DNA of 64,000 nucleotides from Brevundimonas sp. (lineage in GTDB: Bacteria > Pseudomonadota > Alphaproteobacteria > Caulobacterales > Caulobacteraceae), in contig NZ_JAUSOE010000104.1 of the NCBI RefSeq assembly GCF_030656255.1, positions 1-64,000 on the forward strand. The letters run 5' to 3'. Made by a program: the position numbers and the translations under genes. Positions 49,829 to 59,978 of this stretch are shown in pieces. Numbering within the stretch: position 1 is the stretch's first letter; every line of letters begins with the position of its first letter. The notes under the pieces are model-generated. The model was not told where the DNA came from. It saw nothing but the letters and a program-made list of their open reading frames with translations, and searched no databases.

Positions 49829-50060
49829 AGTGGACCGCGCCCTTGTTTCGGCAGGGGCGCGACCTATCTGCATCACTGGACGGGCGATGCGCGACATATG
49901 CGCGTCAAATCGTGCGTCCGTCCGATTTCGCTGCGGTGAACCTTGCTTTTGGCGCGCGTATCGGCTTTGTGCGGCCCGCTTCTGGCCGTGCGTTTTTTCG
50001 TCGCCGCCCGATCCCCGATAGCCGCCCCTGGCTGTTCACAAGGAACCCTGACGCTTTCGC

Positions 50061-50417
50061 ATGAAAGATCTGAAGACCGGATTTTCCGACCGCATTACCG
50101 CCCAGCAGGAGGCCAAAAAGGCCCTGCTCGCCAAATTCAAGCCGAAGGCCGCCGCCCCCGACCCTGAATTCGAACGCCTGGCCGAAAAACGCGCCGCCGA
50201 GAAGGAAGCCCTGCGCCAGCAGCACGAGCTGGCCAAGGCCGAACAGCGCCGCGAAAAGGCCGAGAAGGACGCGGCCCGCATGGCCGCCGATCTCGAAGCC
50301 CAGGAAGCGGTCGAGGCCGAGAAGCGCGCCGACCGCAAGGCGCGCAAGCAACTGACCAAGGAAGAGCAGAAGGCCAAGCGCGACGCCCGCTATGCCGCCC
50401 GCAAGGCGCGTCGCTAA
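50061..50417 (+). CDS. DUF6481-like charged coiled-coil protein
   Basis: MKDLKTGFSDRITAQQEAKKALLAKFKPK... Lys/Ala/Glu-rich. Confidence 0.7.
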   Translation: MKDLKTGFSDRITAQQEAKKALLAKFKPKAAAPDPEFERLAEKRAAEKEALRQQHELAKAEQRREKAEKDAARMAADLEAQEAVEAEKRADRKARKQLTKEEQKAKRDARYAARKARR

Positions 50418-50494
50418 GTCTCTGAAGGCTCTGCTCTGAAGATCGACGCGTCGCGGGTTTCTGCGGCGCGTTTTTCTTTGCCCGGCGGCCGGGC

Positions 50495-53400
50495 CTATTC
50501 GGCGGGAAGGGCGGCGCGGCCGTCGATGATGCTGCGCAACTGGTCCGTCGAATAGGGTTTGCGCAGGAAGGGCCAGGGGGTGTCGGCCAGAACCTGATCC
50601 ACGTCGTCGCCGACATAGCCCGAGGTCAGGGCGATGCGCATGTCCGGCCAGTCTCGCGCCGCCTGCCGGGCCAGGTCGACGCCGCTCATGCCGCCCGGCA
50701 TGACGATGTCGGTCAGCATGATGTCGAAGCGCGCCGCCTGTAAGGCCTTCAGGGCGTCGGGTCCGTTTTCAGCCAGCACGACCTCAAGGCCGAAACTCTC
50801 CAGGAGATCCAGAGCGACGGCCGCCACGCTGGCGTCGTCCTCGACCAGAAGCATGCGGCGGCCCGTGGCGAACGGGTCTTCCGCAGCGGCGGGCGCAGCG
50901 GCGGGCGTGGCGGTTTCCTGAGCGACCAGGGGCGGCAGGTAGAGGCGGATCTCGGATCCACGCCCGACCGTCGAGGCGATATGGACCCCGCCGCCCGACT
51001 GGCGTGCGAAGCCATAGACCTGGCTGAGGCCCAGTCCCGTACCCTTGCCGACGGGCTTGGTCGTGAAGAAGGGTTCGAAGACGCGGTCGATGACCTCGGC
51101 CGACATGCCGGATCCGTTGTCCGAGACCGACACGCAGACATAGTCGCCGGGGGCCAGTTCCGCGACCTGACCGGGTTCGACCGCACAGGCCATGGTCTGG
51201 ACGGTGATCCTCGCCCCCTCGCGGACCTGCGCGTCCGAGGCTGAATCCCTTGAGCCGCCGTCGCGTAGCGGACCGCCGGTGACGTCGCCCAGGGCGTCGC
51301 GGGCGTTGACGATCAGATTCAGCAGGGCGGCCTCGAACTGGGCCGGATCCACATTCACGCGGACGCCCCCGCGCTTCAGCTTGACCTTGAAATCGACCGC
51401 CTCGCCGACGGCGCGACGCAGCAGGGGCTCGCCCTCGCGGATCAATCCGTTCAGATCGATGGCTTCAGGGCGCAGCGCCTGGCGACGCGAGAAGGCCAGC
51501 AACTGATGGGTCAGGCTCTCGCCCCGCCGAGCGGCGGCCAGGGCGGCCTCGCCCAGCTTCTTCTTCTTGGCCGGATCGTCCGAGCGCAGGATGATGTCCA
51601 GGGCGCCGATGACGACGGTCAGCAGATTGTTGAAGTCGTGGGCCACGCCCCCGGTCAGGCGGCCCACGGCCTCCATCCGCTGGGCATGCATCAGGTGGGC
51701 TTCGGCGGCGGCCTTTTCCGTCAAGGCTTCGGCCACCCGGTCCTCGAGCAGTTCGTTGATGCGTTTCAGGTCGTCCTCGGCCCGTTTGGCGTCGGTGACG
51801 TCCAGGCTGGCGCCGACATAGCCCTGGAACACGCCCGAGGCGTCGAAGCGCGGCACGCCCTCGGTGCGGATCCACCGCAGGCCCAGGGTGGGATGATTGA
51901 CCCGGCTCAGCGCCTCGAACCGGTCACGGGCCTGGAAGGCGCGGGCGAAGGCGGCGTCGAACACGGTCTCGTCGTCGGGGTGGATCAGCCGGCGCCAGGC
52001 GTCGGCCAACTGCCGGCTGGAGCGGATGCCGCAGAAGATGCGATAGCGTTTGTTGCCGAAGACGATCAACGGCGTGGCGTCCGTCATCCAGATCAGGGCC
52101 GGGGCGCTGTCGGCGACGGTGCGGAAGCGGACTTCCGATTCGGTCAGCCGCGCCTGGGCCTCGCGCATGTCGGTGACGTCGAAGGCGACGCCGACGAAAC
52201 CGACCACCCCTGGTCCCGTCAGGCGGGGGCGCGAAAAGGACTTGAGCCAGCGCCATTCGCCGTCATGGCGGCGATAGCGGGCCTCCATGGAAAAGGGCTG
52301 GCCGGTCGCCTCGCCGTCGGCCGATTCCTGGACAATGCGGGCGACGTCATCGGGATGAAGCGCCGAGCGCCAGTCGGCGGCCCGCGCCGATTCATAGTCG
52401 GCGCCGAAGAAGTCGACATAGGCCTGGTTGACGAAGGAGCGCTGGCGATCCTGATCCGTGACCCAGATCAGCACCGGCGCCGTATCGGCGATGGCCCGGA
52501 ACCTCTGCTCGCTCTCGCGGGTCTGGATCTCGGCGCGGGCGCGCTCGATTTCGGTCCAGGTACGGGCGGCGACCTCTTCCAGAAGGCGCGCCTCGGCCTC
52601 GGTCCACCGACGGGGACCAGAGGCGTGGGCGAACAGGAAGGCGCGCAGACGACCCGCGCGGATCAGGGGCGCACGGATCAGGGCGCGAGTCCCGATGGCG
52701 TCGAAGGCGTCCGCGGCCTCGGCGGTGCGCGGATCCTCGTAGACGTCGTCGATTTTGACAGTGCGGCCTTGGGCGAGGTCGGCGATCAGGCCTTCGCCAA
52801 AGGCCCCGAGGCTCATTTTTTTCCAGACGTCCACGTCTTCGGCGGTCCACTGGCCGGTCACGGAAACAAGGCCGGAATCCGGATCGATCTCGCCATAACC
52901 GACACGGTCGGCCGTGATCAGAGCCCTGACCGACGCCTCGACCTCGTTCATGATGAGACAGGGGTCGGACAGGTCGCGCAGCCGGTCGCTGAGGGCCAGA
53001 AGGAAAGCCTGCTGCCGTTCTGCGCGGGCGGCGGTTTCCAGCGCCTCACGGTTCTCGGTGGTGTCGAAGGAGATGCCGGCGTAGCCAAGAAAGACGCCGG
53101 TCTTGTCGAAGCGCGGCTCCACGGCGACGCGCATCCAGCGCCATTCCCCGTCGTGACGCCGGAACCGAGCCTCGAATCCATAGGGGCGAAGATCAGGCCG
53201 GGCGGCGGCCTGGGCGGCCTCGACCTGCGGCTGATCGTCGGGATGGATAGTCTGTTTCCAGCCCTGGCCGCTCAAGGGAGCGGCCGTGCCGCCATAGAAG
53301 TCGGTCAGGGCGATATTGGCGAATTCGACCGCCCCTTCGACATCCGTCAGCCAGATGGGCGAGGGGGCCGTGTCCGCCAGAAGACGGAAGCGGATTTCGC

Positions 53401-54232
53401 TGTCGCGCAGGGCGGCTTCGGCTGCGCGGGCTTCGGTGACGTCGATGTTGACGCCGATCATGCCCATGAAGCGGCCGTCGGCGTTCAGACGAGGCCTGGC
53501 CTCGCTGCGCAGGACGCGCCATTCGCCGTCGTGGCGACGATGCCGCCCCTCGACGACATAGGCGACATGGTCGTGATTGGCCTGATCGCAGACGGTCAGC
53601 ACATGGTCCCGGTCGTCGGGGTGAAGGAAGGCGTCGGCGTCGAAATCACCGAGATCGTCCAGCCCGCCCCAGAACAGTCGCTGGTCGTTGTTCAGATGGA
53701 TGACATGGCCAGTCTCGTCGGTCATCCAGAGCATGACGGGGGCCAGTTCGCTGACGATCTGCAACCGCCCTTCGGTCTCGTCGATGCGGGCGTTGGACAG
53801 GGACAGCGCAGAGACGGTTGCATCCAGCCGCGCCAGAGTCGCCCGCAAAGAGGCGCCCAGCCAGGCGCAGAAAAGGCCGACGACGATGAAGTTGAAGGTG
53901 GCCACGGCGCTGAGGCCGGGGGGCATGCGCTGTTCAGAACCGGTGCTGACGATCACCACGGCCCAGCCCCCGATCAGGCCTGCCGCCAGGGCCGTGGCGC
54001 CCGAAAGCCGGCCCCCTGCCAGGGCCGCCAGGATGACGCCCGGCAGAAGGATCATGAAGCCGGTGATTTCACCGTAGAAGGCGGCCCCGGCCGCGCGCAG
54101 CAACAGGGCGGCGCCGGCCCCGATCACGCCGATGATAATACGGCTCCAGATCGAACCTGGCTTGAGCCGAGCGAGCGCCAGCAGACCGCCGTCGGCGTCC
54201 CGAAGTCGCCTGAAGACCGAGCCTGGGTCCAT
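50495..54232 (-). CDS. multi-PAS/GAF hybrid histidine kinase with C-terminal receiver domain
   Basis: 1245 aa; N-terminal TMs, repeated PAS/PAC (RRHDGEWRWM...), GAF-like segment, GGVAHDFNNLLTVVIGAL H-box, GLGLSQVYGFARQSGG, receiver (LLVEDDASVAAVALDLL...MLTDIVMPGGMSG). Confidence 0.93.
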   Translation of the reverse strand: MDPGSVFRRLRDADGGLLALARLKPGSIWSRIIIGVIGAGAALLLRAAGAAFYGEITGFMILLPGVILAALAGGRLSGATALAAGLIGGWAVVIVSTGSEQRMPPGLSAVATFNFIVVGLFCAWLGASLRATLARLDATVSALSLSNARIDETEGRLQIVSELAPVMLWMTDETGHVIHLNNDQRLFWGGLDDLGDFDADAFLHPDDRDHVLTVCDQANHDHVAYVVEGRHRRHDGEWRVLRSEARPRLNADGRFMGMIGVNIDVTEARAAEAALRDSEIRFRLLADTAPSPIWLTDVEGAVEFANIALTDFYGGTAAPLSGQGWKQTIHPDDQPQVEAAQAAARPDLRPYGFEARFRRHDGEWRWMRVAVEPRFDKTGVFLGYAGISFDTTENREALETAARAERQQAFLLALSDRLRDLSDPCLIMNEVEASVRALITADRVGYGEIDPDSGLVSVTGQWTAEDVDVWKKMSLGAFGEGLIADLAQGRTVKIDDVYEDPRTAEAADAFDAIGTRALIRAPLIRAGRLRAFLFAHASGPRRWTEAEARLLEEVAARTWTEIERARAEIQTRESEQRFRAIADTAPVLIWVTDQDRQRSFVNQAYVDFFGADYESARAADWRSALHPDDVARIVQESADGEATGQPFSMEARYRRHDGEWRWLKSFSRPRLTGPGVVGFVGVAFDVTDMREAQARLTESEVRFRTVADSAPALIWMTDATPLIVFGNKRYRIFCGIRSSRQLADAWRRLIHPDDETVFDAAFARAFQARDRFEALSRVNHPTLGLRWIRTEGVPRFDASGVFQGYVGASLDVTDAKRAEDDLKRINELLEDRVAEALTEKAAAEAHLMHAQRMEAVGRLTGGVAHDFNNLLTVVIGALDIILRSDDPAKKKKLGEAALAAARRGESLTHQLLAFSRRQALRPEAIDLNGLIREGEPLLRRAVGEAVDFKVKLKRGGVRVNVDPAQFEAALLNLIVNARDALGDVTGGPLRDGGSRDSASDAQVREGARITVQTMACAVEPGQVAELAPGDYVCVSVSDNGSGMSAEVIDRVFEPFFTTKPVGKGTGLGLSQVYGFARQSGGGVHIASTVGRGSEIRLYLPPLVAQETATPAAAPAAAEDPFATGRRMLLVEDDASVAAVALDLLESFGLEVVLAENGPDALKALQAARFDIMLTDIVMPGGMSGVDLARQAARDWPDMRIALTSGYVGDDVDQVLADTPWPFLRKPYSTDQLRSIIDGRAALPAE

Positions 54233-54354
54233 GCTTCGCCCGCTCCCGACGCGTCGTTCTAAAGTGACGCTTGTTCATGCAACGCTCGCTCGCGCTTCGC
54301 GTTCCTGACAGCCATATTCGACCGGACCTACTCCGGCGTAAAGTTAATCCACCC

Positions 54355-54846
54355 ATGGAGCGCAACATGACTGACACGATCGACACCGGCCTGTCCCAGA
54401 CCGAACGGGGCGACGTCGCCGAACAGCTGACGCGCGTCCTGGCGGACGCCTACGCCGTCTATCTGAAGACCCACGGCTATCACTGGAACGTGCGGGGGCC
54501 GGAATTCTTCGCCCTGCACAATCTGTTGGAGCAACAGTATCGCGATCAGTGGGAGGCGCTGGACGACATCGCCGAACGTATTCGGGCCTTGGGCGAGTTC
54601 GCGCCCCAGGGCTATGGCACCTTCGCCAACCTGACCAGCATCCGTGACGGGGATCCCCAGAAGGACGCGCCCGAAATGTTGCGCGAACTGATGCGCGACC
54701 ACGAGACCCTGATCGCCACCATGCGGGCGGCCCTGGACGTGGCTGACGGCGACGGGGACGACGTGACCGTCGATCTGCTGACCCAGCGCCTGGGCTCGCA
54801 CGAGAAGTTCGCCTGGATGTTGCGCTCCACGCTCGGCGGCCGATAA
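54355..54846 (+). CDS. dps: Dps-family DNA-binding ferritin-like protein
   Basis: YLKTHGYHWNVRGPEFFALHNLLEQQYRDQWEALDDIAERIRALG. Confidence 0.93.
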   Translation: MERNMTDTIDTGLSQTERGDVAEQLTRVLADAYAVYLKTHGYHWNVRGPEFFALHNLLEQQYRDQWEALDDIAERIRALGEFAPQGYGTFANLTSIRDGDPQKDAPEMLRELMRDHETLIATMRAALDVADGDGDDVTVDLLTQRLGSHEKFAWMLRSTLGGR

Positions 54847-54903
54847 CATCGGTCTGCGGGCGCCCGAAAACCGCCCCGAAGTCCGCGCATAGGGCTGATG
54901 ACG

Positions 54904-54938
54904 ACGACGCTCCGGCTCACGGAGCGTCGTCTCGTTTC
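54904..54938 (+). terminator. Rho-independent-like terminator after dps
   Basis: Perfect ACGACGCTCCG-GCTCA-CGGAGCGTCGT then CTCGTTTC. Confidence 0.75.
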
Positions 54939-54947
54939 TGGATTTGA

Positions 54948-56045
54948 ATGACACTGGTCCACTGGAAGACGATCTGGACGGCGCTGAGGCGCTCGGCGGC
55001 GGCTCTGCCCGCGGCCGGCGCCGTGCTGGGCGTCGCCATGGCGGCCGGGTCCAGCGTGCGTCCCGACGCCGACCGCACGGCAGAGGCCGTGGCCCGGATC
55101 ACCGGCGGCGATATGAGCGCTCAGGGGCTGGACGCCGTGAAAGGGCGTCTGACGCCGTCGCAGCTGGCCGTGGCCCAGCGTCATGATCCCAGTCTTCTGC
55201 AGCCGGCGGCCTATTCCACAGACGGGGCGATCCTGGCGACCGCCGCCCTGCGTCCCGCCCAGTCCTTTGTCTTCAAGGGCAGCGCCGAAGATCGGCGTCG
55301 CGCCCTGCGGTGCCTGACCCAGGCCGTCTATTTCGAAGCGGCGCTGGAGCCGGACGCCGGTCAGGCCGGCGTGGCTCAGGTGGTGTTGAACCGGGTGCGC
55401 GATCCCAACTACGCCAACACCGTATGCGGCGTGGTGTTCGAAGGCGCCGAGCGGACCACGGGTTGCCAGTTCAGTTTCACCTGCGACGGCTCCCTGTCCC
55501 AGACGCCGGTCGCCTGGGCCTGGGAGCGGGCGCGCAAGGTGGCGGAGAGGGCGCTGAACGGCGCGGTCGCCCAGCAGGTCGGGACGGCCACCCATTATCA
55601 TGCCGACTATGTGAACCCCTGGTGGGCGCCGTCGGTGGCCCGGGTCAACAAGATCGGCCTGCACGTCTTCTATCGCTGGAAGGGTCTCTACGGCGAAACC
55701 GCCGCCTTCCGCACCGTCTACAAGGGTCATGAGCCGTTGATCGACGAGGCGCGGTTCTCGCGGCCGCGGCCGGGCGTTCAGCCCGGTCAGGCGACCGGCG
55801 GCGCCGATCCCGACAGTGTGGCTGGGCCCGACGGGGAGGCGCCGATCAAGACGGTCGAAATCGACGGCCAGCAGCGTGTCGTCGGCGTCGTCAGCCTGGG
55901 CGGCCGTCGTCTGCCGACCCAGGAGGAAGTCGTCGCCATAAACGCCCGGCTGCGCGCGCTGGAACAGCCGGCTGCGGTCGTTACGGTCGCGCCGGAAGGC
56001 GTTGCGGACATGCCTGTCGAAGAAGTCGGCCGACCGGCATCCTGA
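54948..56045 (+). CDS. cell wall hydrolase, SleB/Hydrolase_2 family (copy 2)
   Basis: RCLTQAVYFEAALEPDAGQAGVAQVVLNRVRDPNYANTVCGVVFEGAERTTGCQFSFTCDG aligns with copy 1. Confidence 0.9.
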   Translation: MTLVHWKTIWTALRRSAAALPAAGAVLGVAMAAGSSVRPDADRTAEAVARITGGDMSAQGLDAVKGRLTPSQLAVAQRHDPSLLQPAAYSTDGAILATAALRPAQSFVFKGSAEDRRRALRCLTQAVYFEAALEPDAGQAGVAQVVLNRVRDPNYANTVCGVVFEGAERTTGCQFSFTCDGSLSQTPVAWAWERARKVAERALNGAVAQQVGTATHYHADYVNPWWAPSVARVNKIGLHVFYRWKGLYGETAAFRTVYKGHEPLIDEARFSRPRPGVQPGQATGGADPDSVAGPDGEAPIKTVEIDGQQRVVGVVSLGGRRLPTQEEVVAINARLRALEQPAAVVTVAPEGVADMPVEEVGRPAS

Positions 56046-56132
56046 AATTAGCCGACCTGCGCATTGCAACGCTTCGCGGGATTAGGGCGTTGATATATTG
56101 ACCGGAACACCCGGCCCAGCGAGGACGCCTGC

Positions 56133-58070
56133 TTGACCCACGCCGATAAAGACAGTCCGCGGTGGGACGAGTCCAAGCGTCTGGCGACCCTTAGAGACTA
56201 CGGGGTTCTGGATACCGACCGAGAGGCCGCCTTCGACGACATCGTCGCTCTGATCGCGCGCATCTGCGAGGCGCCCATCGCCGTGGTCAATCTGATCGAC
56301 GCCGACCGCCAGTGGTTCAAGGCCGAGACGGGGCTGGGCGTGCGCGAGACGCCCCTGGCCACCTCCTTCTGCGCCCATGCGCTGTTGCAGGCGGATGGGA
56401 TGGTGGTGTGCGACGCGTCCCTGGATCCGCGCTTCGCCGCCAATCCCCTGGTGACGGGCGAACCCCATTTGCGCTTCTACGCCGGGCGACTGCTGAAGAC
56501 GCAGGACGGCCTGCCGCTGGGCACCCTGTGCGTGCTCGACACCAAGGCCCGTCCCCAGGGGTTGACCGATCTGCAGGAGATGGCGCTGCAGACCCTGGCC
56601 GACCAAGTCATGTCCCAGCTGGAGCTCCGCCGCGTCCTGCGCCAGCGCGAGGAAAGCGAGGACACCACCCGTCGGGCGTTGCAGGCGTCGAACTATGTCG
56701 GCGCATGGGATTGGGACATCGTGGCGGACCGGGTGGTCGCCGACGAACGGTTTGCGGCCATGTACGGCGTCGATCCCGCCGTGGCCCGCACGGGCGCGCC
56801 GATCGCCGACTTCACTCGATCCGTGGATCCCCAGGACGAGGCGCGGGTCCACGCCGAGATTCAGGCCGCCATGTCCGGGGAGGGCCGTTTCCACAGCGAG
56901 TACCGGGTCCGTAACGCCCAGGACCAGGTGCGCTGGATCGTGGCCCGCGGCCAGGTCTATTTCGATCAGGACGGCGCGCCCATGCGTTTTCCGGGCGTCG
57001 TCGTCGACATCACCGACCGGAAACAGGCGGACGCCGAGCTGGAAGCCGTCGCCGCTCGGCTCAGCGCCAGCGAGGCCCAGTTTCGGGTTTTGGCCGACGC
57101 CATGCCCCAGATGGTGTGGTCGACCCGGCCGGACGGTTTCCACGACTATTACAATGCGCGCTGGTACGAGTTCACCGGCGTGCCCGCCGGATCGACCGAC
57201 GGCGAGGGCTGGAACGACATGTTCCACCCCGAGGACCAGCCGAAAGCCATGGACCGCTGGCGGCGTTGCCTGGCGTCCGGCGAGCCTTATGAGATCGAAT
57301 ACCGACTGAAACACCATTCCGGCGTCTATCGCTGGACCCTGGGACGGGCGGTGGCTGTGCGGAACCCGGACGGCGAGATCACCCGCTGGTTCGGCACCTG
57401 CACCGACATCGATGAACTGAAGCGGTTGGAGCAGGGCCGCGAACTGATCAGCCAGGAGCTGAGCCACCGGATCAAGAACATCTTCGCCGTCATCACGGCC
57501 CTGGTGGCCCTGTCGGCGCGGCAGTATCCGGAGGCGCGGGCGTTCGCCGCGTCCTTGCGGACGCGGATCGCGGCCTTGGCGCGCGCCCACGAGTTCGTGC
57601 GGCCGCACACCGAGACGTCGCAGCCGACAGTCGGCGCCAATACGCTGCACGCCTTCCTCTCGGACCTGTTCCAGGCCTATGCCGATGACGCGGGCGTGGC
57701 CCGGGTCAATATCGCCGGCGAGGACGCGGTCTTCGACGATCAGGCGGCGACCTCGGTGGCCCTGCTGTTTCATGAGCTGGCGACCAACGCCGCCAAATAC
57801 GGAGGCCTGTCCCGGGTCGGCGGACGGGTCGATCTGGCGACGCGGCGGGAAGAGGACCGGTTCATCCTGACCTGGACCGAGACCGGCGGCCCTCCGGTGA
57901 CCGAGCCGCCGACGAGAACGGGCTTCGGATCGTCTCTGGCCGCCCTGTCCGTCGAAGGTCAGCTGGGCGGGCGGCTGGTTCGGGAATGGCGTCCCGAAGG
58001 CCTTCGAATTGTGGTGGATTTGCCATCCACGGCGCTTTCCCGTCGCCGGGCGGCCGAAAAGGCGCATTAG
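56133..58070 (+). CDS. GAF-PAS sensor histidine kinase, HWE family
   Basis: N-terminal GAF (DIVALIARICEAPIAVVNLIDADRQWFKAETGLGVRETPL), PAS domains, ELSHRIKNIFAVITALV H-box, LLFHELATNAAKYGGLS. TTG start. Confidence 0.93.
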   Translation: MTHADKDSPRWDESKRLATLRDYGVLDTDREAAFDDIVALIARICEAPIAVVNLIDADRQWFKAETGLGVRETPLATSFCAHALLQADGMVVCDASLDPRFAANPLVTGEPHLRFYAGRLLKTQDGLPLGTLCVLDTKARPQGLTDLQEMALQTLADQVMSQLELRRVLRQREESEDTTRRALQASNYVGAWDWDIVADRVVADERFAAMYGVDPAVARTGAPIADFTRSVDPQDEARVHAEIQAAMSGEGRFHSEYRVRNAQDQVRWIVARGQVYFDQDGAPMRFPGVVVDITDRKQADAELEAVAARLSASEAQFRVLADAMPQMVWSTRPDGFHDYYNARWYEFTGVPAGSTDGEGWNDMFHPEDQPKAMDRWRRCLASGEPYEIEYRLKHHSGVYRWTLGRAVAVRNPDGEITRWFGTCTDIDELKRLEQGRELISQELSHRIKNIFAVITALVALSARQYPEARAFAASLRTRIAALARAHEFVRPHTETSQPTVGANTLHAFLSDLFQAYADDAGVARVNIAGEDAVFDDQAATSVALLFHELATNAAKYGGLSRVGGRVDLATRREEDRFILTWTETGGPPVTEPPTRTGFGSSLAALSVEGQLGGRLVREWRPEGLRIVVDLPSTALSRRRAAEKAH

Positions 58071-58139
58071 ATCGCTTCGACCTGAAACCGATCCCTTCGG
58101 TCTGCGTTCTGTCCGTTCCCGCACACAAGTTCAGTACCC

Positions 58140-58547
58140 ATGACCGCGCGTATCCTCATCATCGAAGACGAAGCCCTGGTCGCGATGGAACTGCGCTTCG
58201 TCCTGGAGGATCTGGGTCATGAGGTCGTCGGGGTGGCCGCGACGGCGAAGGTCGCGCGCGACATGGCGCGAGAGATCGATGTGGATCTGGCCCTGGTCGA
58301 TATTCACCTGTCCGACGGCCCTACCGGCATCGGCCTGGGGCGAGAACTGGGTCAGGACATGGGGGTGACCGTCCTGTTCATGACGGCCAATCCTGGCATG
58401 GTGCGCGGCGGCGTGGCCGGCGCCATCGGAGTCCTGTCCAAGCCGACCGACGAGCGATGCGTGCAGACGGCGGTCGATTACGCCCTTCGCTGCAGACACG
58501 GCGAGCCGGTGCAATATGCGCCGCCCGGCCTGCAACTGTTCGCCTGA
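58140..58547 (+). CDS. single-domain response regulator
   Basis: ILIIEDEALVAMELRFVLEDLGHEVVGVA...DLALVDIHLSDG; directly downstream of the HWE kinase. Confidence 0.93.
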   Translation: MTARILIIEDEALVAMELRFVLEDLGHEVVGVAATAKVARDMAREIDVDLALVDIHLSDGPTGIGLGRELGQDMGVTVLFMTANPGMVRGGVAGAIGVLSKPTDERCVQTAVDYALRCRHGEPVQYAPPGLQLFA

Positions 58548-58590
58548 CGTCTTTCCGGCCCTGAGCTTCAGACGGCCGGGCGTAAGACCT

Positions 58591-59604
58591 TCACCAGACC
58601 CCGATCTTTTCCGCTTCCTTGTGGCTGATCGGGTTGTGGGCCTTGGCGTGGTCCTCTTCGGCCAGGAAGCGGCTGACCTCCAGCGCGGCCATACAGCCCA
58701 TGCCCGCAGCGGTGACGGCCTGGCGATAGACGTCATCGGTGACGTCGCCCGCGGCCCAGACGCCTTCGATGGCGGTGGCGGCCGTGCCCGGCTTGACCCG
58801 CAGATAGCCGCCCGAGTTGGTCTCCAGCTGGCCCTTGAACAGTTCCGACGACGGGGCGTGGCCGATGGCGATGAAGACGCCGTCCGCCGGGATCTCCTGA
58901 GTCGATCCGTCCTGGACGTTCTTGAGCCGGACGCCGGTGACGTTCTTGGCCATGCCGTCGACGACGCCGACGATTTCCTCGATCGCCGAGTTCCAGATCA
59001 CCTCGACCTTGGGATGGGCGAACAGGCGGTCCTGCAGGATCTTCTCGGCGCGGAACTCGTCGCGGCGGTGGACGACCGTGACCTTGGCGGCGAAATTGGT
59101 CAGGAACAGCGCCTCTTCCACGGCGGTGTTGCCGCCGCCGACGACCACGACAGTCTTGCCGCGATAGAAGAAGCCATCGCAGGTGGCGCAGGCGGAGACG
59201 CCGAAGCCCTGATAGGCGGCCTCCGACTCCAGGCCCAGCCATTTGGCCTGGGCGCCGGTGGAGATGATGATGGTCTCGGCCAGGATTTCGTCGCCGCCGT
59301 CCAGCTTCAGCCGGAACGGGCGCTGCGACAGGTCGGCGGAGACGACGATGTCGTGAATGACCTCGGTTCCCACGTGCAGGGCCTGGGCCTGCATCTGTTC
59401 CATCAGCCAGGGCCCCTGGATGGTGTCGGCGAAGCCGGGATAGTTCTCGACATCGGTGGTGATGGTCAGCTGACCGCCGGGCTGGATGCCGGCGATGACG
59501 ACGGGGTTCAGCGAGGCGCGGGCGGCGTAGATGGCGGCGGTCCAGCCGGCGGGGCCGGAACCGATGATGGCGACGCGGACGGTACGAGCTTGGGTCATGG
59601 CCAC
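58591..59604 (-). CDS. trxB: thioredoxin-disulfide reductase
   Basis: VSACATCDGFFYRGKTVVVVGGGNTAVEEALFLTNFA redox CATC motif and NAD(P) site. Confidence 0.96.
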   Translation of the reverse strand: MAMTQARTVRVAIIGSGPAGWTAAIYAARASLNPVVIAGIQPGGQLTITTDVENYPGFADTIQGPWLMEQMQAQALHVGTEVIHDIVVSADLSQRPFRLKLDGGDEILAETIIISTGAQAKWLGLESEAAYQGFGVSACATCDGFFYRGKTVVVVGGGNTAVEEALFLTNFAAKVTVVHRRDEFRAEKILQDRLFAHPKVEVIWNSAIEEIVGVVDGMAKNVTGVRLKNVQDGSTQEIPADGVFIAIGHAPSSELFKGQLETNSGGYLRVKPGTAATAIEGVWAAGDVTDDVYRQAVTAAGMGCMAALEVSRFLAEEDHAKAHNPISHKEAEKIGVW

Positions 59605-59661
59605 TATTTAGGGGCTGATTCCCGTTTGCGCGATGTTAGTCTCGCCTGACGAGAAGGGGAG

Positions 59662-59967
59662 ATGGGGATGAGCGACAATAAGGCGGCCAATTTGTCGATC
59701 GGCATAGGCGTGGGGATAGCGATCGGGGTGGCTTTGGGCGTGGCCATGGACAATCTGGCCCTCGGCATCGCTCTGGGTGTCGCCATCGGCGCTGGACTGG
59801 GCGCTGCCTCCAGCGCGAAAGCCAAACCCAAGAAGGGCGACGGTTCGGACGGCGGCGGGGCGGTGATCCCAGCAGGAGATACGCATCGTCACGACCCTGA
59901 CGGGGGTTCCGACGGAGGCGGGGATGGCGGTGGAGACGGCGGAGGCGGGGGCGGGGGCGGCGACTGA
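59662..59967 (+). CDS. glycine-rich small membrane protein, hypothetical
   Basis: NLSIGIGVGIAIGVALGVAMDNLALGIALGVAIGAGLGAA then Gly/Asp-rich tail. Confidence 0.6.
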   Translation: MGMSDNKAANLSIGIGVGIAIGVALGVAMDNLALGIALGVAIGAGLGAASSAKAKPKKGDGSDGGGAVIPAGDTHRHDPDGGSDGGGDGGGDGGGGGGGGD

Positions 59968-59978
59968 CGAGCCCTGTT

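Noticed and set aside
51506-54262. 918-aa plus-strand ORF
   Set aside because: Antisense shadow of the hybrid histidine kinase; composition-driven open frame.
56082-58124. 680-aa minus-strand ORF opposite the HWE kinase
   Set aside because: Antisense shadow of an unambiguous GAF/PAS kinase.
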